DNA from: Dysgonamonadaceae bacterium
GTDB taxonomy: Bacteria > Bacteroidota > Bacteroidia > Bacteroidales > Dysgonomonadaceae
DNA: 64,000 nucleotides
Direction of reading: 5' to 3'
Assembly: GCA_031254645.1 (NCBI GenBank)
Contig: JAIRUA010000010.1
Coordinates: 1 to 64,000, forward strand
Both the position numbers and the translations under genes were made by a program. Positions 7,660 through 16,933 of the stretch are shown here, piece after piece (positions within the stretch are counted from its first letter, which is position 1; each line of letters opens with the position of its first letter). Below the pieces are notes generated by a model. It worked only from the letters and a program-made list of their open reading frames with translations. It was not told where the DNA came from and did not search any database.

Positions 7660-9582
7660 TTATCTTTGTCTCGGTATCTGTGTCCAAAGATTAAGATTTC
7701 GTTCTTCCGCCGGCAAACCGCGCAAATAAATCGGTGGCAAAATCACACGATTGATAAGCTGTTCTTCCAACCATTTATCGCCTTCGGAAATTTCTCCTTT
7801 TAAATATTTCTGCAACATCAACCGTGCAACAGGAACGGCATTTCTTGCACCAAATGTAGCGTTTTCAACAATCACAAAAATAGCTACTTGTGGGTCTTCA
7901 ACAGGTGCAAATCCCATAAAGAGCGAATGACTGTCGCCGCGGTGATTCTCTGCCGTACCGGTTTTTCCGGCAACGGTGATGCCTAAATACGAAAGATTGA
8001 TACCCGTTGCGGTGCCAATCGTTACCGCATCAGCCATTCCGCGTGCCAACAGTTCAAAGTGTTGGCTTTCCACGCGCGATGTTTGTCGGGTTGTATAACT
8101 TCTATCCAACGTTCCACCTCTAATTTCGCGCACTACGTGCGGGATATAAAAATAACCGCGATTCGCAACCATTGCCGCAGCATTTGCCCCTTGCAGTGGT
8201 GAAATGGTAATCTCACCCTGTCCCAAAGCAATGGAAATGATATTATGAGGGTGCCATCCCAGTCCGTGTCTTTCTACATAAAACGAACTCGGCGGGATAA
8301 ATCCCGGATTTTCTGAGGGCAAATCAACCCCCAACCTTCTACCAAATCCTAATTCCAAGAGATATTCACGCAGTTTGTCATATCCTTCGGTAGAGCTTGG
8401 AAATCGACTTCTATCTCGCAGCATATTTGATAATGCAAAACAAAGAAATGAATTACACGAAACGGCAGTAGATAATTGAACACCCAATGGTGAGGGATGT
8501 GATCGACAGCCAGGTCGTCCGCCCATTGGTGCAAATCCGCCGTAGCAAGAGAATCGGGTTTCGGCAGTAATAACACCATCACCCAAAAAAGCGGCTGCCA
8601 AAGGCACTTTAAATGTTGAGCCAGGTGGATAAAATCCGCCAACAGCACGATTATTAAGCGGTAAAAACGGATTTCTTCTCAACATTGTGAAATTTGCACC
8701 TAAATCCCGCCCGGTCAAAAGCGAAGGGTCATACGTGGGTGCAGAAACCATCGCAAGTATTTCGCCTGTTTTTGGCTCAATCATCACAACTGCGCCTACT
8801 TTGTTACTCATCAGTAGTTCGCCGTATGCTTGCAGGTCGATATCAATGCTCAATGTCAAGTCTTTACCTGACACCGGTGCTCTATCTTCTGCGCCATCTC
8901 TAAAGCTACCCTGAATTCTTCCGTGTGCATCGCGCAAAAGAATTTCTACCCCTTTTTCGCCTCGAAGTACCTCTTCATACGAGCGTTCGATGCCCGTTCT
9001 TCCGGCAAAATCGCCTAACGCGTAATAGGGGTCGCGTTCCATTTGGTTTCTATCCACTTCTTGCACATAGCCAAGCAATTGCCCCATATTGGGATAATTA
9101 TATTGTCGCTCCGATCGAAGTTGGGTGTAAATTCCGGGAAATTTGTATCGTTTTTCTTGCAACAATCCGTATTCTTCCACACTCAATCGCTGCATAAAAA
9201 CTTGCGGAGTAAAGGAAGTAAAACCGGGATTTCGGCGGCGGTCTCTCATTGTTTCATTCAGTTCTAGAAAACGTTCTTTACTGATATTTAATGTATTAAT
9301 GAAATCTAATGTATCAAATGGTTGTCGCGCCACTTCACGTGTTACCATCATCACATCGTAGGTGGGTTGATTGAAAACAAGCAAGCGTCCGTTACGGTCA
9401 TAAATGGCACCGCGTGCCGGATTAAGTGTACGGCGAAACTGCGCATTACGATCGGCGTAGCCACGAAACTGCGGACTCAACACTTGTAAATTAAAGAGTT
9501 GAACCACATATACCAAAGATACTATCACAAGTATCGCGGCAATCACATATCGTCTGTTCGACAAAAGATTATGCTTGCTCAC
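7660..9582 (-). CDS. mrdA: Penicillin-binding protein 2 (elongation transpeptidase)
   Basis: PBP2 cross-links peptidoglycan during side-wall growth. The 640-residue protein has one N-terminal membrane anchor (residues 12-30) and a dimerisation domain beginning near NPARGAIYDRNGRLL (54-68). The transpeptidase domain has all three motifs: STFK at 322-325 with the nucleophile Ser322, SCN at 375-377 and KTG at 540-542. It overlaps mreD by 14 bases upstream and is 15 bases from rodA, so the genes are very likely co-translated. Confidence 0.96.
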   Translation of the reverse strand: MSKHNLLSNRRYVIAAILVIVSLVYVVQLFNLQVLSPQFRGYADRNAQFRRTLNPARGAIYDRNGRLLVFNQPTYDVMMVTREVARQPFDTLDFINTLNISKERFLELNETMRDRRRNPGFTSFTPQVFMQRLSVEEYGLLQEKRYKFPGIYTQLRSERQYNYPNMGQLLGYVQEVDRNQMERDPYYALGDFAGRTGIERSYEEVLRGEKGVEILLRDAHGRIQGSFRDGAEDRAPVSGKDLTLSIDIDLQAYGELLMSNKVGAVVMIEPKTGEILAMVSAPTYDPSLLTGRDLGANFTMLRRNPFLPLNNRAVGGFYPPGSTFKVPLAAAFLGDGVITAETRFSCYGGFAPMGGRPGCRSHPSPLGVQLSTAVSCNSFLCFALSNMLRDRSRFPSSTEGYDKLREYLLELGFGRRLGVDLPSENPGFIPPSSFYVERHGLGWHPHNIISIALGQGEITISPLQGANAAAMVANRGYFYIPHVVREIRGGTLDRSYTTRQTSRVESQHFELLARGMADAVTIGTATGINLSYLGITVAGKTGTAENHRGDSHSLFMGFAPVEDPQVAIFVIVENATFGARNAVPVARLMLQKYLKGEISEGDKWLEEQLINRVILPPIYLRGLPAEERNLNLWTQIPRQR

Positions 9583-10087
9583 TAAGTTTTTCCCTATACA
9601 TTAAACCATCAATCGCAATCATCAGTATAATGCTGAGCGCCGTTGAAGTAACGATACGCAACAACGTATTGATGAGGTTGAATAGTGTGAACGATTCAAT
9701 AAAAAACAGCAAGGTAATATGCAATGATACTACAAAAACGGTAAACCTGATAAATGCTCCTGTTGCGGTGTAGATACTCGGAATATACTCTTCGTATTCA
9801 TTACGGTCGAAAAACAAGTTCCTAATATTTCGCTGAAAAGCGGCTACTATCGTAATGGCTGCTGCATTCATTCCGGGTGTATTCAAAAAAATATCGATAA
9901 TAAAACCCATCATAAAAGCAGAAATAATGACAAAAAACACATTCCGTCCCACAGGTAATTTGAGCAAAAAATAGCTATACAAAACAGGCGTGGCATAGCC
10001 GAAAAGATTTATTCTGCTCAACAACAACACTTGCAGTAGAATGAGTGCTGCAAGAAGTAATATTTCGCGTAAGTAGCTTATCTTCAT
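9569..10087 (-). CDS. mreD: Rod shape-determining protein MreD
   Basis: The 172-residue, almost wholly hydrophobic protein has about five membrane segments. It sits exactly where MreD belongs, between mreC and mrdA. MreD proteins diverge quickly, so position and topology carry much of the call. The segment FFVIISAFMMGFIIDIFLNTPGMNAAA near residue 52 resembles the conserved MreD core. It abuts mreC with no spacer and overlaps mrdA by 14 bases. Confidence 0.88.
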   Translation of the reverse strand: MKISYLREILLLAALILLQVLLLSRINLFGYATPVLYSYFLLKLPVGRNVFFVIISAFMMGFIIDIFLNTPGMNAAAITIVAAFQRNIRNLFFDRNEYEEYIPSIYTATGAFIRFTVFVVSLHITLLFFIESFTLFNLINTLLRIVTSTALSIILMIAIDGLMYREKLSEQA

Positions 10088-10945
10088 TTACCTCAAAAAA
10101 GATTGTTCCAATTCGTTTTGTTCTTGATAAAATCTATCATCAATTACCAACACATCTCGCAAAGTGTAAAAGTTGGTGGCAAGTCGCACGTTGAATATAT
10201 TGAAATTATCATCTCTCCGTTGTCCCTGTTCAGATACGAAACCGATAATTAGGTTTCTCGGAAAAATACGCGAAAAACTCGTCAATACCGTATCACCTCG
10301 TTGAAACACCTCGTGACGAGGAAGTTCTGTTAATTGTGCTTCACGAACATTTTTGCCGTTCCACGAAATTAAACCGAAATTTTCAGAATGACTCAATTTG
10401 GCGCTCACCCGAAAATTCGGATTGATAACAGGAAGTACCACTGAAAAACGCGACGATACAGTTGACACTACGCCCACTATTCCTCCCGTTTGAGAAATAA
10501 CGCCCATACCGGATCTTATACCGTGAAGCGAGCCTCTATTGAGTGTTATGAAATTATTGGATCCGGCAAAAGTTAAATTCGCTACTTCAGCAGGCATAAA
10601 ACTAAATTGAAATAACTCATTAGCAAGTGAATCGCGCACGAAAGCCCTCACTTCTACCGAATCCTTCCTCGACACTTCTTCCAAATGACTCATCAAAGCA
10701 AGAAGCTTCATTTCGAGTTCCGCATTTCGTTCCAACAACTGACTGTTGTTTCTTCGAAGATGAAAAAACGAATTCACGTAATTGGAAGCCTTGTAGACAT
10801 TTCCTACAACAATATTCGAAGAACTGAGAAACACGCTTCGTTGATAAGAGTTGTGCGAAAATACAAGATAAAAACTGAATGCAACAAGCAATATCGCAAG
10901 CAACCAATGCAGGTTTCGTATGATGAAATAGAAAAGAGCTTTCAT
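10088..10945 (-). CDS. mreC: Rod shape-determining protein MreC
   Basis: MreC is a bitopic inner-membrane protein whose periplasmic part joins MreB filaments to PBP2. The 285-residue product has one membrane segment (about residues 11-28), a coiled coil (about 60-95) and a beta-rich C-terminal domain with ITLNRGSLHGIRSGMGVISQTGGIVGVV from about residue 131, which is characteristic of MreC. The ATG is preceded by repeat B, which separates the gene from mreB. mreD follows directly. Confidence 0.93.
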   Translation of the reverse strand: MKALFYFIIRNLHWLLAILLVAFSFYLVFSHNSYQRSVFLSSSNIVVGNVYKASNYVNSFFHLRRNNSQLLERNAELEMKLLALMSHLEEVSRKDSVEVRAFVRDSLANELFQFSFMPAEVANLTFAGSNNFITLNRGSLHGIRSGMGVISQTGGIVGVVSTVSSRFSVVLPVINPNFRVSAKLSHSENFGLISWNGKNVREAQLTELPRHEVFQRGDTVLTSFSRIFPRNLIIGFVSEQGQRRDDNFNIFNVRLATNFYTLRDVLVIDDRFYQEQNELEQSFLR

Positions 10946-10947
10946 TT

Positions 10948-11062
10948 TTTAATGTGCTAATGTGCTAATAAATAATGTGCTAATGCAAGTTACAAGTAAA
11001 CAGAGAACTTGTCTTTCGCGCATTAATTAGTATATTAGCACATTATCCATTAGCACATTAAA
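10948..11062. repeat. intergenic inverted repeat, family B
   Basis: Units of ATGTGCTAATG on the left (10950-10985) are mirrored by CATTAGCACAT and ATTAGCACAT units on the right (11034-11062). The element lies between mreB and mreC within one operon, so it will be in the mRNA and may fold there. Confidence 0.7.
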
Positions 11063-11065
11063 AGG

Positions 11066-12091
11066 TTATCTCATCAAGAAACTAAATTTACCAATATTTT
11101 TTAACGCTACTGCCGTACCTTTCGCCACCATATGCAATGGGTCATCAGCGACGTGGAATTTAATACCGATTTTATCCGTCAATCGCCTGCTGAGCCCCCT
11201 AAGTAATGCACCGCCACCGGTAAGATAAATACCGTTGCGCACGATGTCACGATACAATTCGGGCGGCGTGTCTTCCAATGCACTTAATATCGCCTGATCA
11301 ATTTTTGCAACCGATTTTTCGAGACAATGCGCTATTTCTTGATACGAGATAGGAATATCCATCGGCAAGGCCGTCATTTTATTGGGTCCGTGTACAATGT
11401 AATCTTCCGGCGCATCGTCCAATTCGGTTACCACCGAACCTACTTGGATTTTGATGTCTTCGGCTGTACGGTCACCCACTCTCATATTATGTTGACGTCC
11501 CATATAATCTTTGATTTCGGACGTAAAATCGTCTCCAGCGACTTTAATCGATTTGTTTGTTACGATTCCACCAAGCGAAATAACGGCAATTTCTGTGGTA
11601 CCGCCACCTATATCCACAATCATATTACCATCGGGGGCATCTACATCAAGTCCGATACCCAAAGCGGCTGCCATTGGCTCGAAAATCATATATACATCGC
11701 GTCCTCCGGCGTGCTCGGCAGAGTCCCGAACAGCACGAATTTCCACCTCCGTACTTCCCGAAGGAATACAGATAACAACACGCAAAGATGGCGCAAACAG
11801 CCCACCTCTGTTTTTATTCACGACTTTAATCATTCCGCGAATCATTTGTTCGGCGGCATTAAAATCAGCAATCACCCCATCTTTCAGTGGACGTACTGTT
11901 TTAATATTTTCGGTGGTTTTACCGTCCATTAGTTTTGCTTTTGCGCCCAAAGCAATCATTTTATCGGTTTTACGATCTAGCGCTACAATAGACGGTTCGT
12001 CCCACAAAATCTTTCCTGTATTATTTAGAATGACGGAGTTGGCAGTTCCAAGATCCATCGCTAATTCTTGTGTAAATGAAAATAATCCCAT
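11066..12091 (-). CDS. mreB: Rod shape-determining actin MreB
   Basis: MreB is the bacterial actin that positions the elongation machinery under the membrane. The 341-residue protein has the ATPase signatures: MDLGTANSVI near residue 13 (phosphate 1), DIGGGTTEIAVIS near residue 163 (phosphate 2) and the TGGGALLRGLSRRL adenosine motif near 289. The N-terminal MGLFSFTQELAMDLG is typical. It heads the order mreB-mreC-mreD-mrdA-rodA. purH lies upstream on the same strand beyond a family A repeat. Confidence 0.97.
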   Translation of the reverse strand: MGLFSFTQELAMDLGTANSVILNNTGKILWDEPSIVALDRKTDKMIALGAKAKLMDGKTTENIKTVRPLKDGVIADFNAAEQMIRGMIKVVNKNRGGLFAPSLRVVICIPSGSTEVEIRAVRDSAEHAGGRDVYMIFEPMAAALGIGLDVDAPDGNMIVDIGGGTTEIAVISLGGIVTNKSIKVAGDDFTSEIKDYMGRQHNMRVGDRTAEDIKIQVGSVVTELDDAPEDYIVHGPNKMTALPMDIPISYQEIAHCLEKSVAKIDQAILSALEDTPPELYRDIVRNGIYLTGGGALLRGLSRRLTDKIGIKFHVADDPLHMVAKGTAVALKNIGKFSFLMR

Positions 12092-12100
12092 AATTATATG

Positions 12101-12182
12101 TTGTTGAGTTGGTTATTTGTTGATTTGGTTATCTGTTGAGTTGTCAAATAAGCAAATCAACAAATAACCAAATCAACAACAA
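12101..12182. repeat. intergenic inverted repeat, family A (copy 2)
   Basis: TTGTTGATTTGGTTATCTG-type units are mirrored by AAATAACCAAATCAACAAC on the right. The element fills the purH-mreB gap. Confidence 0.75.
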
Positions 12183-12183
12183 G

Positions 12184-13707
12184 TTAATGTTTGAAATGTC
12201 TTATCCCCGTCATTACCATTGCCATACCGTTTTTATCGCAAAAAGCGATGGAATCCGTATCGCGAATGGAGCCGCCAGGTTGAATAACGGCAGTAATGCC
12301 CACCTTGTGTGCAATTTCCACACAATCAGGGAAAGGGAAAAATGCATCGCTTGCCATTACCGCACCTTTGAGGTCGAATTTAAATTCGGTTGCTTTCTCG
12401 ATAGCCTGTTTCAATGCATCCACACGCGATGTTTGTCCTGTTCCGCTTGCAATTAGCTGTCTGTTTTTCGCTAATACAATAGCATTTGATTTGGTATGTT
12501 TTACCAATTTATTGGCGAATAACAAATCTTCGGTTTCGGCAGCAGTTGGCGTTATTTTGGTTACCACTTGTAAATCTACGGGAGTTTGTACACTGTCGTT
12601 TTTGTCCTGCGCAAGTGTTCCGTTCAATACTGATCGATATTGCATTTTTTGCGAAGCTTTTTCTATTGATTTCAATACCAAAATGATGCGATTTTTCTTT
12701 TGCGTTAGAATTTCGAGCGCATCAATGTCATATGACGGAGCGATAATCACTTCGAAAAATATTTCGTTGATAGCTTCGGCAGCCGCTTTGTCGATTGTAC
12801 AATTGGTTACCACAATTCCACCAAATGCCGAAACAGGATCGGCTGCGAGAGCAGCTTCCCACGCTTCCTTTACCGTTGGACGACACGCTATACCACAAGC
12901 ATTATTGTGTTTGAGAATGGCGAGCGTAGTATCATCGAAATCAGCGATAAGCGAAACGGCAGCGTCAATGTCGAGCAAATTGTTGTATGAAATTTCTTTT
13001 CCGTGGAGTTGCTCAAAAATCTCATCAAAATTGCCGAAAAATATTCCTTTTTGGTGCGGATTCTCGCCGTAACGAAGATGTTTCACTTCGTCAGCAGTAA
13101 TGCGCAAAGCCGATTGTTCATCACCGTCGAAATATCGAAAAATTGCCGAATCATAAGCCGAAGACACTTTAAACGCCTCCTTAGCAAACCAACGGCGGTC
13201 TTCGATATCGGAGCTTCCCTTTTTCGCTTTCAACAAATCGAACAACGGTTTATACTGATTTTTTGATGCAACGATAACTACATCGTTGTAATTTTTTGCC
13301 GCACCACGAATAAGCGAAATACCACCAATATCGATTTTTTCAATAACTTCTTCATCTGTTCCACCTGTGGCAACGGTTTCTTCAAATGGGTATAAATCAA
13401 CAATTACCAAGTCAATAGGTGGAATATCGTATGATTTTATCTGTTTACGATCTTGATCACTATCGCGACGATGCAAAATACCACCCAAAATTTTCGGATG
13501 CAACGTTTTCACTCGTCCGCCCAAAATAGAAGGGTATCCGGTAACAGACTCCACGCTTTCGCACTCATATCCAAGTGATTGAATAAATTCGTAAGTACCA
13601 CCTGTTGAGATAAATTTCACATTCAAACGATTCAGTTCACGAAGAATTTCGTCTAAACCGTCTTTGTGATAAACCGAAATAAGCGCTGTACTAATTTTCT
13701 GTAACAT
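12184..13707 (-). CDS. purH: Bifunctional AICAR formyltransferase / IMP cyclohydrolase PurH
   Basis: PurH performs the last two steps of IMP synthesis. The 507-residue product has the N-terminal cyclohydrolase (MGS-like) domain with FISTGGTYEFIQSLGY near residue 32 and TLHPKILGGIL near 69. The C-terminal transformylase domain has RYGENPHQKG near 212 and ILKHNNACGIA near 263, including the catalytic Lys-His. Length is normal for the family. It is separated from its downstream neighbour mreB by repeat A. A promoter candidate lies at 13760-13793. Confidence 0.97.
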   Translation of the reverse strand: MLQKISTALISVYHKDGLDEILRELNRLNVKFISTGGTYEFIQSLGYECESVESVTGYPSILGGRVKTLHPKILGGILHRRDSDQDRKQIKSYDIPPIDLVIVDLYPFEETVATGGTDEEVIEKIDIGGISLIRGAAKNYNDVVIVASKNQYKPLFDLLKAKKGSSDIEDRRWFAKEAFKVSSAYDSAIFRYFDGDEQSALRITADEVKHLRYGENPHQKGIFFGNFDEIFEQLHGKEISYNNLLDIDAAVSLIADFDDTTLAILKHNNACGIACRPTVKEAWEAALAADPVSAFGGIVVTNCTIDKAAAEAINEIFFEVIIAPSYDIDALEILTQKKNRIILVLKSIEKASQKMQYRSVLNGTLAQDKNDSVQTPVDLQVVTKITPTAAETEDLLFANKLVKHTKSNAIVLAKNRQLIASGTGQTSRVDALKQAIEKATEFKFDLKGAVMASDAFFPFPDCVEIAHKVGITAVIQPGGSIRDTDSIAFCDKNGMAMVMTGIRHFKH

Positions 13708-13759
13708 ACTTTTTTTAGCCTCTTTTTAGCGAGGAGTTTTTGTTTTTTTCTAAGGAGTA

Positions 13760-13793
13760 CAAAGGTATAAAATCTATTGCTTATTTCCACAAA
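13760..13793 (-). promoter_or_regulatory. probable purH promoter
   Basis: Minus strand TTTG (13790-13793), 22 bases, then TACCTTTG (13760-13767). The -7 box is perfect; the spacer is slightly long. It lies 53 bases before the purH start codon. Confidence 0.5.
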
Positions 13794-13830
13794 TTAAGGT
13801 TAGAAAGTATCTAATTTTTTTGATATTGAG

Positions 13831-14361
13831 CTACACCTCACAATATTTTATTACCACCTCGCTCAAAAACTGCAAAAAATCTTTGTGTTGATCTCTCGTT
13901 ATCATTTGCGGATAGCTGACAATGAGCAATTCTATCGGTTGTGCTTCCACACGATAGGGCAAGTGTACAAAGCGATACGGCGTAAGTGTAAAACCTGCCC
14001 TTTCGTAAAATTGCAAACGCCTTACCGACAACTCATTAATCAACGGGTCAATTTCGAGAATAATCGTGTGCTCCGAATCACGTAAATTTCTAATCAATTG
14101 TGAACCATAACCTTGCCCTCGCAACTCAGGATTTACGGCAAGATGTTCAAGGTAGCGATACGAATCCCATTCCCAATAAAAAAGTAAACCCACAAGGTCG
14201 TTTCCTTCCCACGCCGATAACGGAAAAAATCGTTCGTCGGAAAAAGCGCGAAGTTGGTCTTCTTCTTTTCGTCTTTCGGCTGCAGGAAAACTATCTTCGT
14301 ATAGCTTCCAAACATTGTTCCAACGTGGAGTATCGAGTTTGTCTATTTTTAGAAATTCCAT
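13831..14361 (-). CDS. GNAT-family N-acetyltransferase
   Basis: I start at the ATG at 14361, giving 176 residues beginning MEFLKIDKLDTPRW; the longer frame lacks coding character. The acetyl-CoA binding motif LAVNPELRGQGYGSQLIRNL lies near residue 84 and the conserved FYERAGF block near 122. GNAT enzymes acetylate amines on proteins, antibiotics or metabolites; the acceptor cannot be told from sequence. The gene is divergent from the his operon and not obviously linked to it. Confidence 0.85.
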   Translation of the reverse strand: MEFLKIDKLDTPRWNNVWKLYEDSFPAAERRKEEDQLRAFSDERFFPLSAWEGNDLVGLLFYWEWDSYRYLEHLAVNPELRGQGYGSQLIRNLRDSEHTIILEIDPLINELSVRRLQFYERAGFTLTPYRFVHLPYRVEAQPIELLIVSYPQMITRDQHKDFLQFLSEVVIKYCEV

Positions 14362-14443
14362 TTTTGATGTTGATTTGGGGACAAAGTTAATGAAAATGTC
14401 TGAGTTATGATTTATTTGATTTGAACAACTTTCTCCAAAAAAA

Positions 14444-14475
14444 TTTGCGCAATTAAAATAAACCAATTACCTTTG
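14444..14475 (+). promoter_or_regulatory. his operon promoter
   Basis: TTTG at 14444-14447, a 20-base spacer, then TACCTTTG at 14468-14475. Both boxes match the Bacteroidetes consensus. The leader peptide ATG follows 20 bases after the -7 box, so the transcript has a very short 5' end before the leader gene. Confidence 0.8.
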
Positions 14476-14494
14476 CTCAATATTTCAAATAAAA

Positions 14495-14551
14495 ATGAAC
14501 GTAAATATCCTGCATCACCATCATTCTGCTACTTGCTATCAGGCGAGCTGA
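14495..14551 (+). CDS. hisL: his leader peptide (attenuation), four consecutive His codons
   Basis: This short frame encodes MNVNILHHHHSATCYQAS (18 residues) and ends with TGA. The four codons CAT CAC CAT CAT lie just upstream of a strong terminator hairpin (14591-14622) and of hisG. When charged His-tRNA is scarce, a ribosome stalling here should prevent terminator formation and let RNA polymerase continue. The architecture is that of classical histidine attenuators. A small hairpin CTTGC/GCGAG lies within the last codons. I could not draw a clean antiterminator by eye. Confidence 0.9.
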   Translation: MNVNILHHHHSATCYQAS

Positions 14552-14590
14552 GAATGTTATGTATGTTATAGAAGAGTACAATATTTTCGA

Positions 14591-14622
14591 AACCCGTCTG
14601 AATAGTCAGACGGGTTTTTTTG
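14591..14622 (+). terminator. his attenuator terminator
   Basis: A perfect 10-base-pair stem, AACCCGTCTG with CAGACGGGTT, around the loop AATAGT, runs straight into seven or more T. It lies between the leader peptide and hisG, 45 bases before the hisG start. TCAGAC at 14643-14648 could compete for the GTCTGA in the left arm. Confidence 0.9.
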
Positions 14623-14666
14623 TATTTATCCGTGGAGGCTGCTCAGACAAAAAATAGAATTTAGAA

Positions 14667-15524
14667 ATGGAAAAAATAAAAATAGCCATTCAAAAAAGCG
14701 GCAGATTGAGCGAAAAATCTCTCGAATTACTCGGCGAGTGTGGTATCAAAGTGGCAAACGGAAACCGCAAATTAAAAACGGAAGCCAAAAATTTTCCGAT
14801 GGAAATCCTTTTCCTTCGCGACGATGATATTCCGCAATATGTTGAACAAGGCGTTGCCGATATCGGCATTCTCGGCGAAAACGAAGTGTGGGAAAAAGAG
14901 AAAAACGTGGATATCATCGAAAAACTCGGCTTCGGCACTTGTCGCCTCTCACTTGCTATATCGAAAGATGAGGAGTACAGTGGGTTAGCGTATTTCAACG
15001 GTAAGCGCATCGCAACGAGTTACCCGAAAATTCTGAAAAAGTTTTTTTCGGAAAAAGGCATCAATGTGAAAATCGAAGAAATCGGCGGGAGCGTAGAAAT
15101 TGCTACCGGAATTGGCTTGGCTGACGGAATTTTCGATATCGTAAGTACGGGCAGTACGCTTATAATGAACGGATTAAAAGAAGTTGATACTATCCTTAAA
15201 AGCGAAGCCGTAATGATTGCTAATCAACAGCTTTCGTCTGCAAAAACTCAACTTCTAAACGAACTTTTGTTCCGCATTAAATCGTACAAAAATGGCTTGG
15301 GACGAAAATATATCTTGCTCAACGCGCCTAACGAAGCCATTCCCGACATAATCAAACTGTTGCCCGGAATGCGTTCACCGAGTATTCTTCCGTTAGCTGA
15401 CGAGGGTTGGAGTAGCGTTCATTCCGTTCTCAATGAAGATGATTTTTGGGAAAAAATTGACGCGCTCAAAAATCTTGGCGCAGAGGGTATTTTGGTCATT
15501 CCGATTGAGAAAATGATTGTGTAG
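14667..15524 (+). CDS. hisG: ATP phosphoribosyltransferase HisG (long form)
   Basis: HisG joins ATP and PRPP in the first, feedback-controlled step of histidine synthesis. The 285 residues correspond to the long form, which has a C-terminal ACT-like regulatory domain and needs no HisZ. Seen motifs are IAIQKSGRLSEKSLELL near the start, GVADIGILGENEV near residue 67 and the PRPP-binding DGIFDIVSTGSTLIMNGL near 154. It is the first structural gene after the attenuator. A 98-base gap containing repeat G precedes hisD. Confidence 0.97.
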   Translation: MEKIKIAIQKSGRLSEKSLELLGECGIKVANGNRKLKTEAKNFPMEILFLRDDDIPQYVEQGVADIGILGENEVWEKEKNVDIIEKLGFGTCRLSLAISKDEEYSGLAYFNGKRIATSYPKILKKFFSEKGINVKIEEIGGSVEIATGIGLADGIFDIVSTGSTLIMNGLKEVDTILKSEAVMIANQQLSSAKTQLLNELLFRIKSYKNGLGRKYILLNAPNEAIPDIIKLLPGMRSPSILPLADEGWSSVHSVLNEDDFWEKIDALKNLGAEGILVIPIEKMIV

Positions 15525-15526
15525 AA

Positions 15527-15612
15527 AGAAGAAAATAAGACATAAGTAAGAAGGGGCAAAAGCAATCAAAGAACTTGCCTTCTTATTTCATATAGTCTTA
15601 TTTCTTAATATC
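15527..15612. repeat. intergenic inverted repeat, family G
   Basis: AAGAAAATAAGACATAAGT and AAGAAGG on the left are mirrored imperfectly by CCTTCTTATTTCATATAGTC and TTATTTCTTAA on the right. The element fills the hisG-hisD gap inside the operon. Confidence 0.6.
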
Positions 15613-15622
15613 CCCAAAAACA

Positions 15623-16933
15623 ATGAAAACTATATCAAATCCCTCGCCCGACAAATGGCAAAAACTCGCAGAACGCCCGATGATTCGTCAAGAAAAACTG
15701 ACGGATATTGTGGGAAAAATGTTCTACGAAATCAAACGTAAAGGCGACAAAGCGGTGCTCAAATTCAGCCAAAAATTCGATTTTTCAGAACAAACATCGC
15801 TTGCCGTCAACAAAGAAACAATTGAAAAAGCAACCAAACAAGTTTCTGACGAATTGAAGAAAGCGATTGAGTTGGCGCGAAAAAATATCGAAACATTTCA
15901 CGCATCGCAGCAGGAAAGCGTTCGGAAAATTGAAACTACGCCCGGTGTAGTTTGTTGGCGCGAATCGCGACCAATTGAGCGTGTCGGTATTTACATACCG
16001 GGCGGTACTGCCCCGCTTTTCTCTACGGTTTTGATGCTTGCCGTTCCGGCGAAAATCGCAGGTTGTCAGGAAATTGTGCTTTGTACGCCGCCCGATAAAA
16101 ACGGCGAAATCAATCCCGCTATTCTTTACACGGCTAATTTGGTGGGCGTTACAAAAATATTTGCCGTAGGCGGTATTCAAGCTATCGGTGCAATGACTTT
16201 CGGCACGGAAACCATTCCGAAAGTGGATAAAATTTTCGGTCCCGGAAATCAATACGTAATGGCAGCCAAGCAGTTGACGCAATATTACGGCACGGCAATT
16301 GATATGCCCGCCGGTCCGAGCGAAGTACTGATTATTGCCGATGAAATGTGTCATCCCACGTTTGTTGCTGCCGATTTGCTTTCGCAAGCCGAACACGGTA
16401 GCGATAGTCAAGTAATTTTGTTGTCAATTAATAAACAGATTATCAAAGAAATAAATAGAGAACTCGACGTGCAACTCAACAATTTGCCGCGCAAAGAAAT
16501 TGCAAAACAAGCATTAAAAAACAGTCGCGCCATTTTATTTGATACAATAGATGAGTGTGTAGAATTTAGCAATTTATATGCGCCCGAACACCTGATTTTA
16601 GCAATAAAAAACTCCGAAATTGTTAGTAAAAACGTCATCAATACAGGCTCGGTTTTCTTGGGAAATTTCAGTTGCGAAAGTGCGGGTGATTACGCGAGTG
16701 GAACTAATCACACATTACCAACAAGCGGTTACGCAAAAGCATACAGCGGCGTTTCGTTGGATAGTTTTGTGAAAAAAATCACGTTTCAACAACTCAGCGA
16801 AGAGGGTATTCAAAATATCGGCAACACAATAGAACTTATGGCTGAAACCGAAAAACTTTTTGCGCATAAAAATGCGGTAACCATTCGTTTACAAGAGATT
16901 AATAATAAAAATCAAGATAATGAAACAATTTGA
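15623..16933 (+). CDS. hisD: Histidinol dehydrogenase HisD
   Basis: HisD oxidises histidinol to histidine in two NAD-dependent steps using a zinc ion. The 436-residue protein has the family blocks YIPGGTAPLFSTVLMLAVPA near residue 125, DMPAGPSEVLIIAD near 233, the QAEHGSDSQ metal and base region near 257, and the SGTNHTLPT segment near 360. Full length. The end overlaps hisC by 14 bases, which suggests coupled translation. Confidence 0.97.
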   Translation: MKTISNPSPDKWQKLAERPMIRQEKLTDIVGKMFYEIKRKGDKAVLKFSQKFDFSEQTSLAVNKETIEKATKQVSDELKKAIELARKNIETFHASQQESVRKIETTPGVVCWRESRPIERVGIYIPGGTAPLFSTVLMLAVPAKIAGCQEIVLCTPPDKNGEINPAILYTANLVGVTKIFAVGGIQAIGAMTFGTETIPKVDKIFGPGNQYVMAAKQLTQYYGTAIDMPAGPSEVLIIADEMCHPTFVAADLLSQAEHGSDSQVILLSINKQIIKEINRELDVQLNNLPRKEIAKQALKNSRAILFDTIDECVEFSNLYAPEHLILAIKNSEIVSKNVINTGSVFLGNFSCESAGDYASGTNHTLPTSGYAKAYSGVSLDSFVKKITFQQLSEEGIQNIGNTIELMAETEKLFAHKNAVTIRLQEINNKNQDNETI

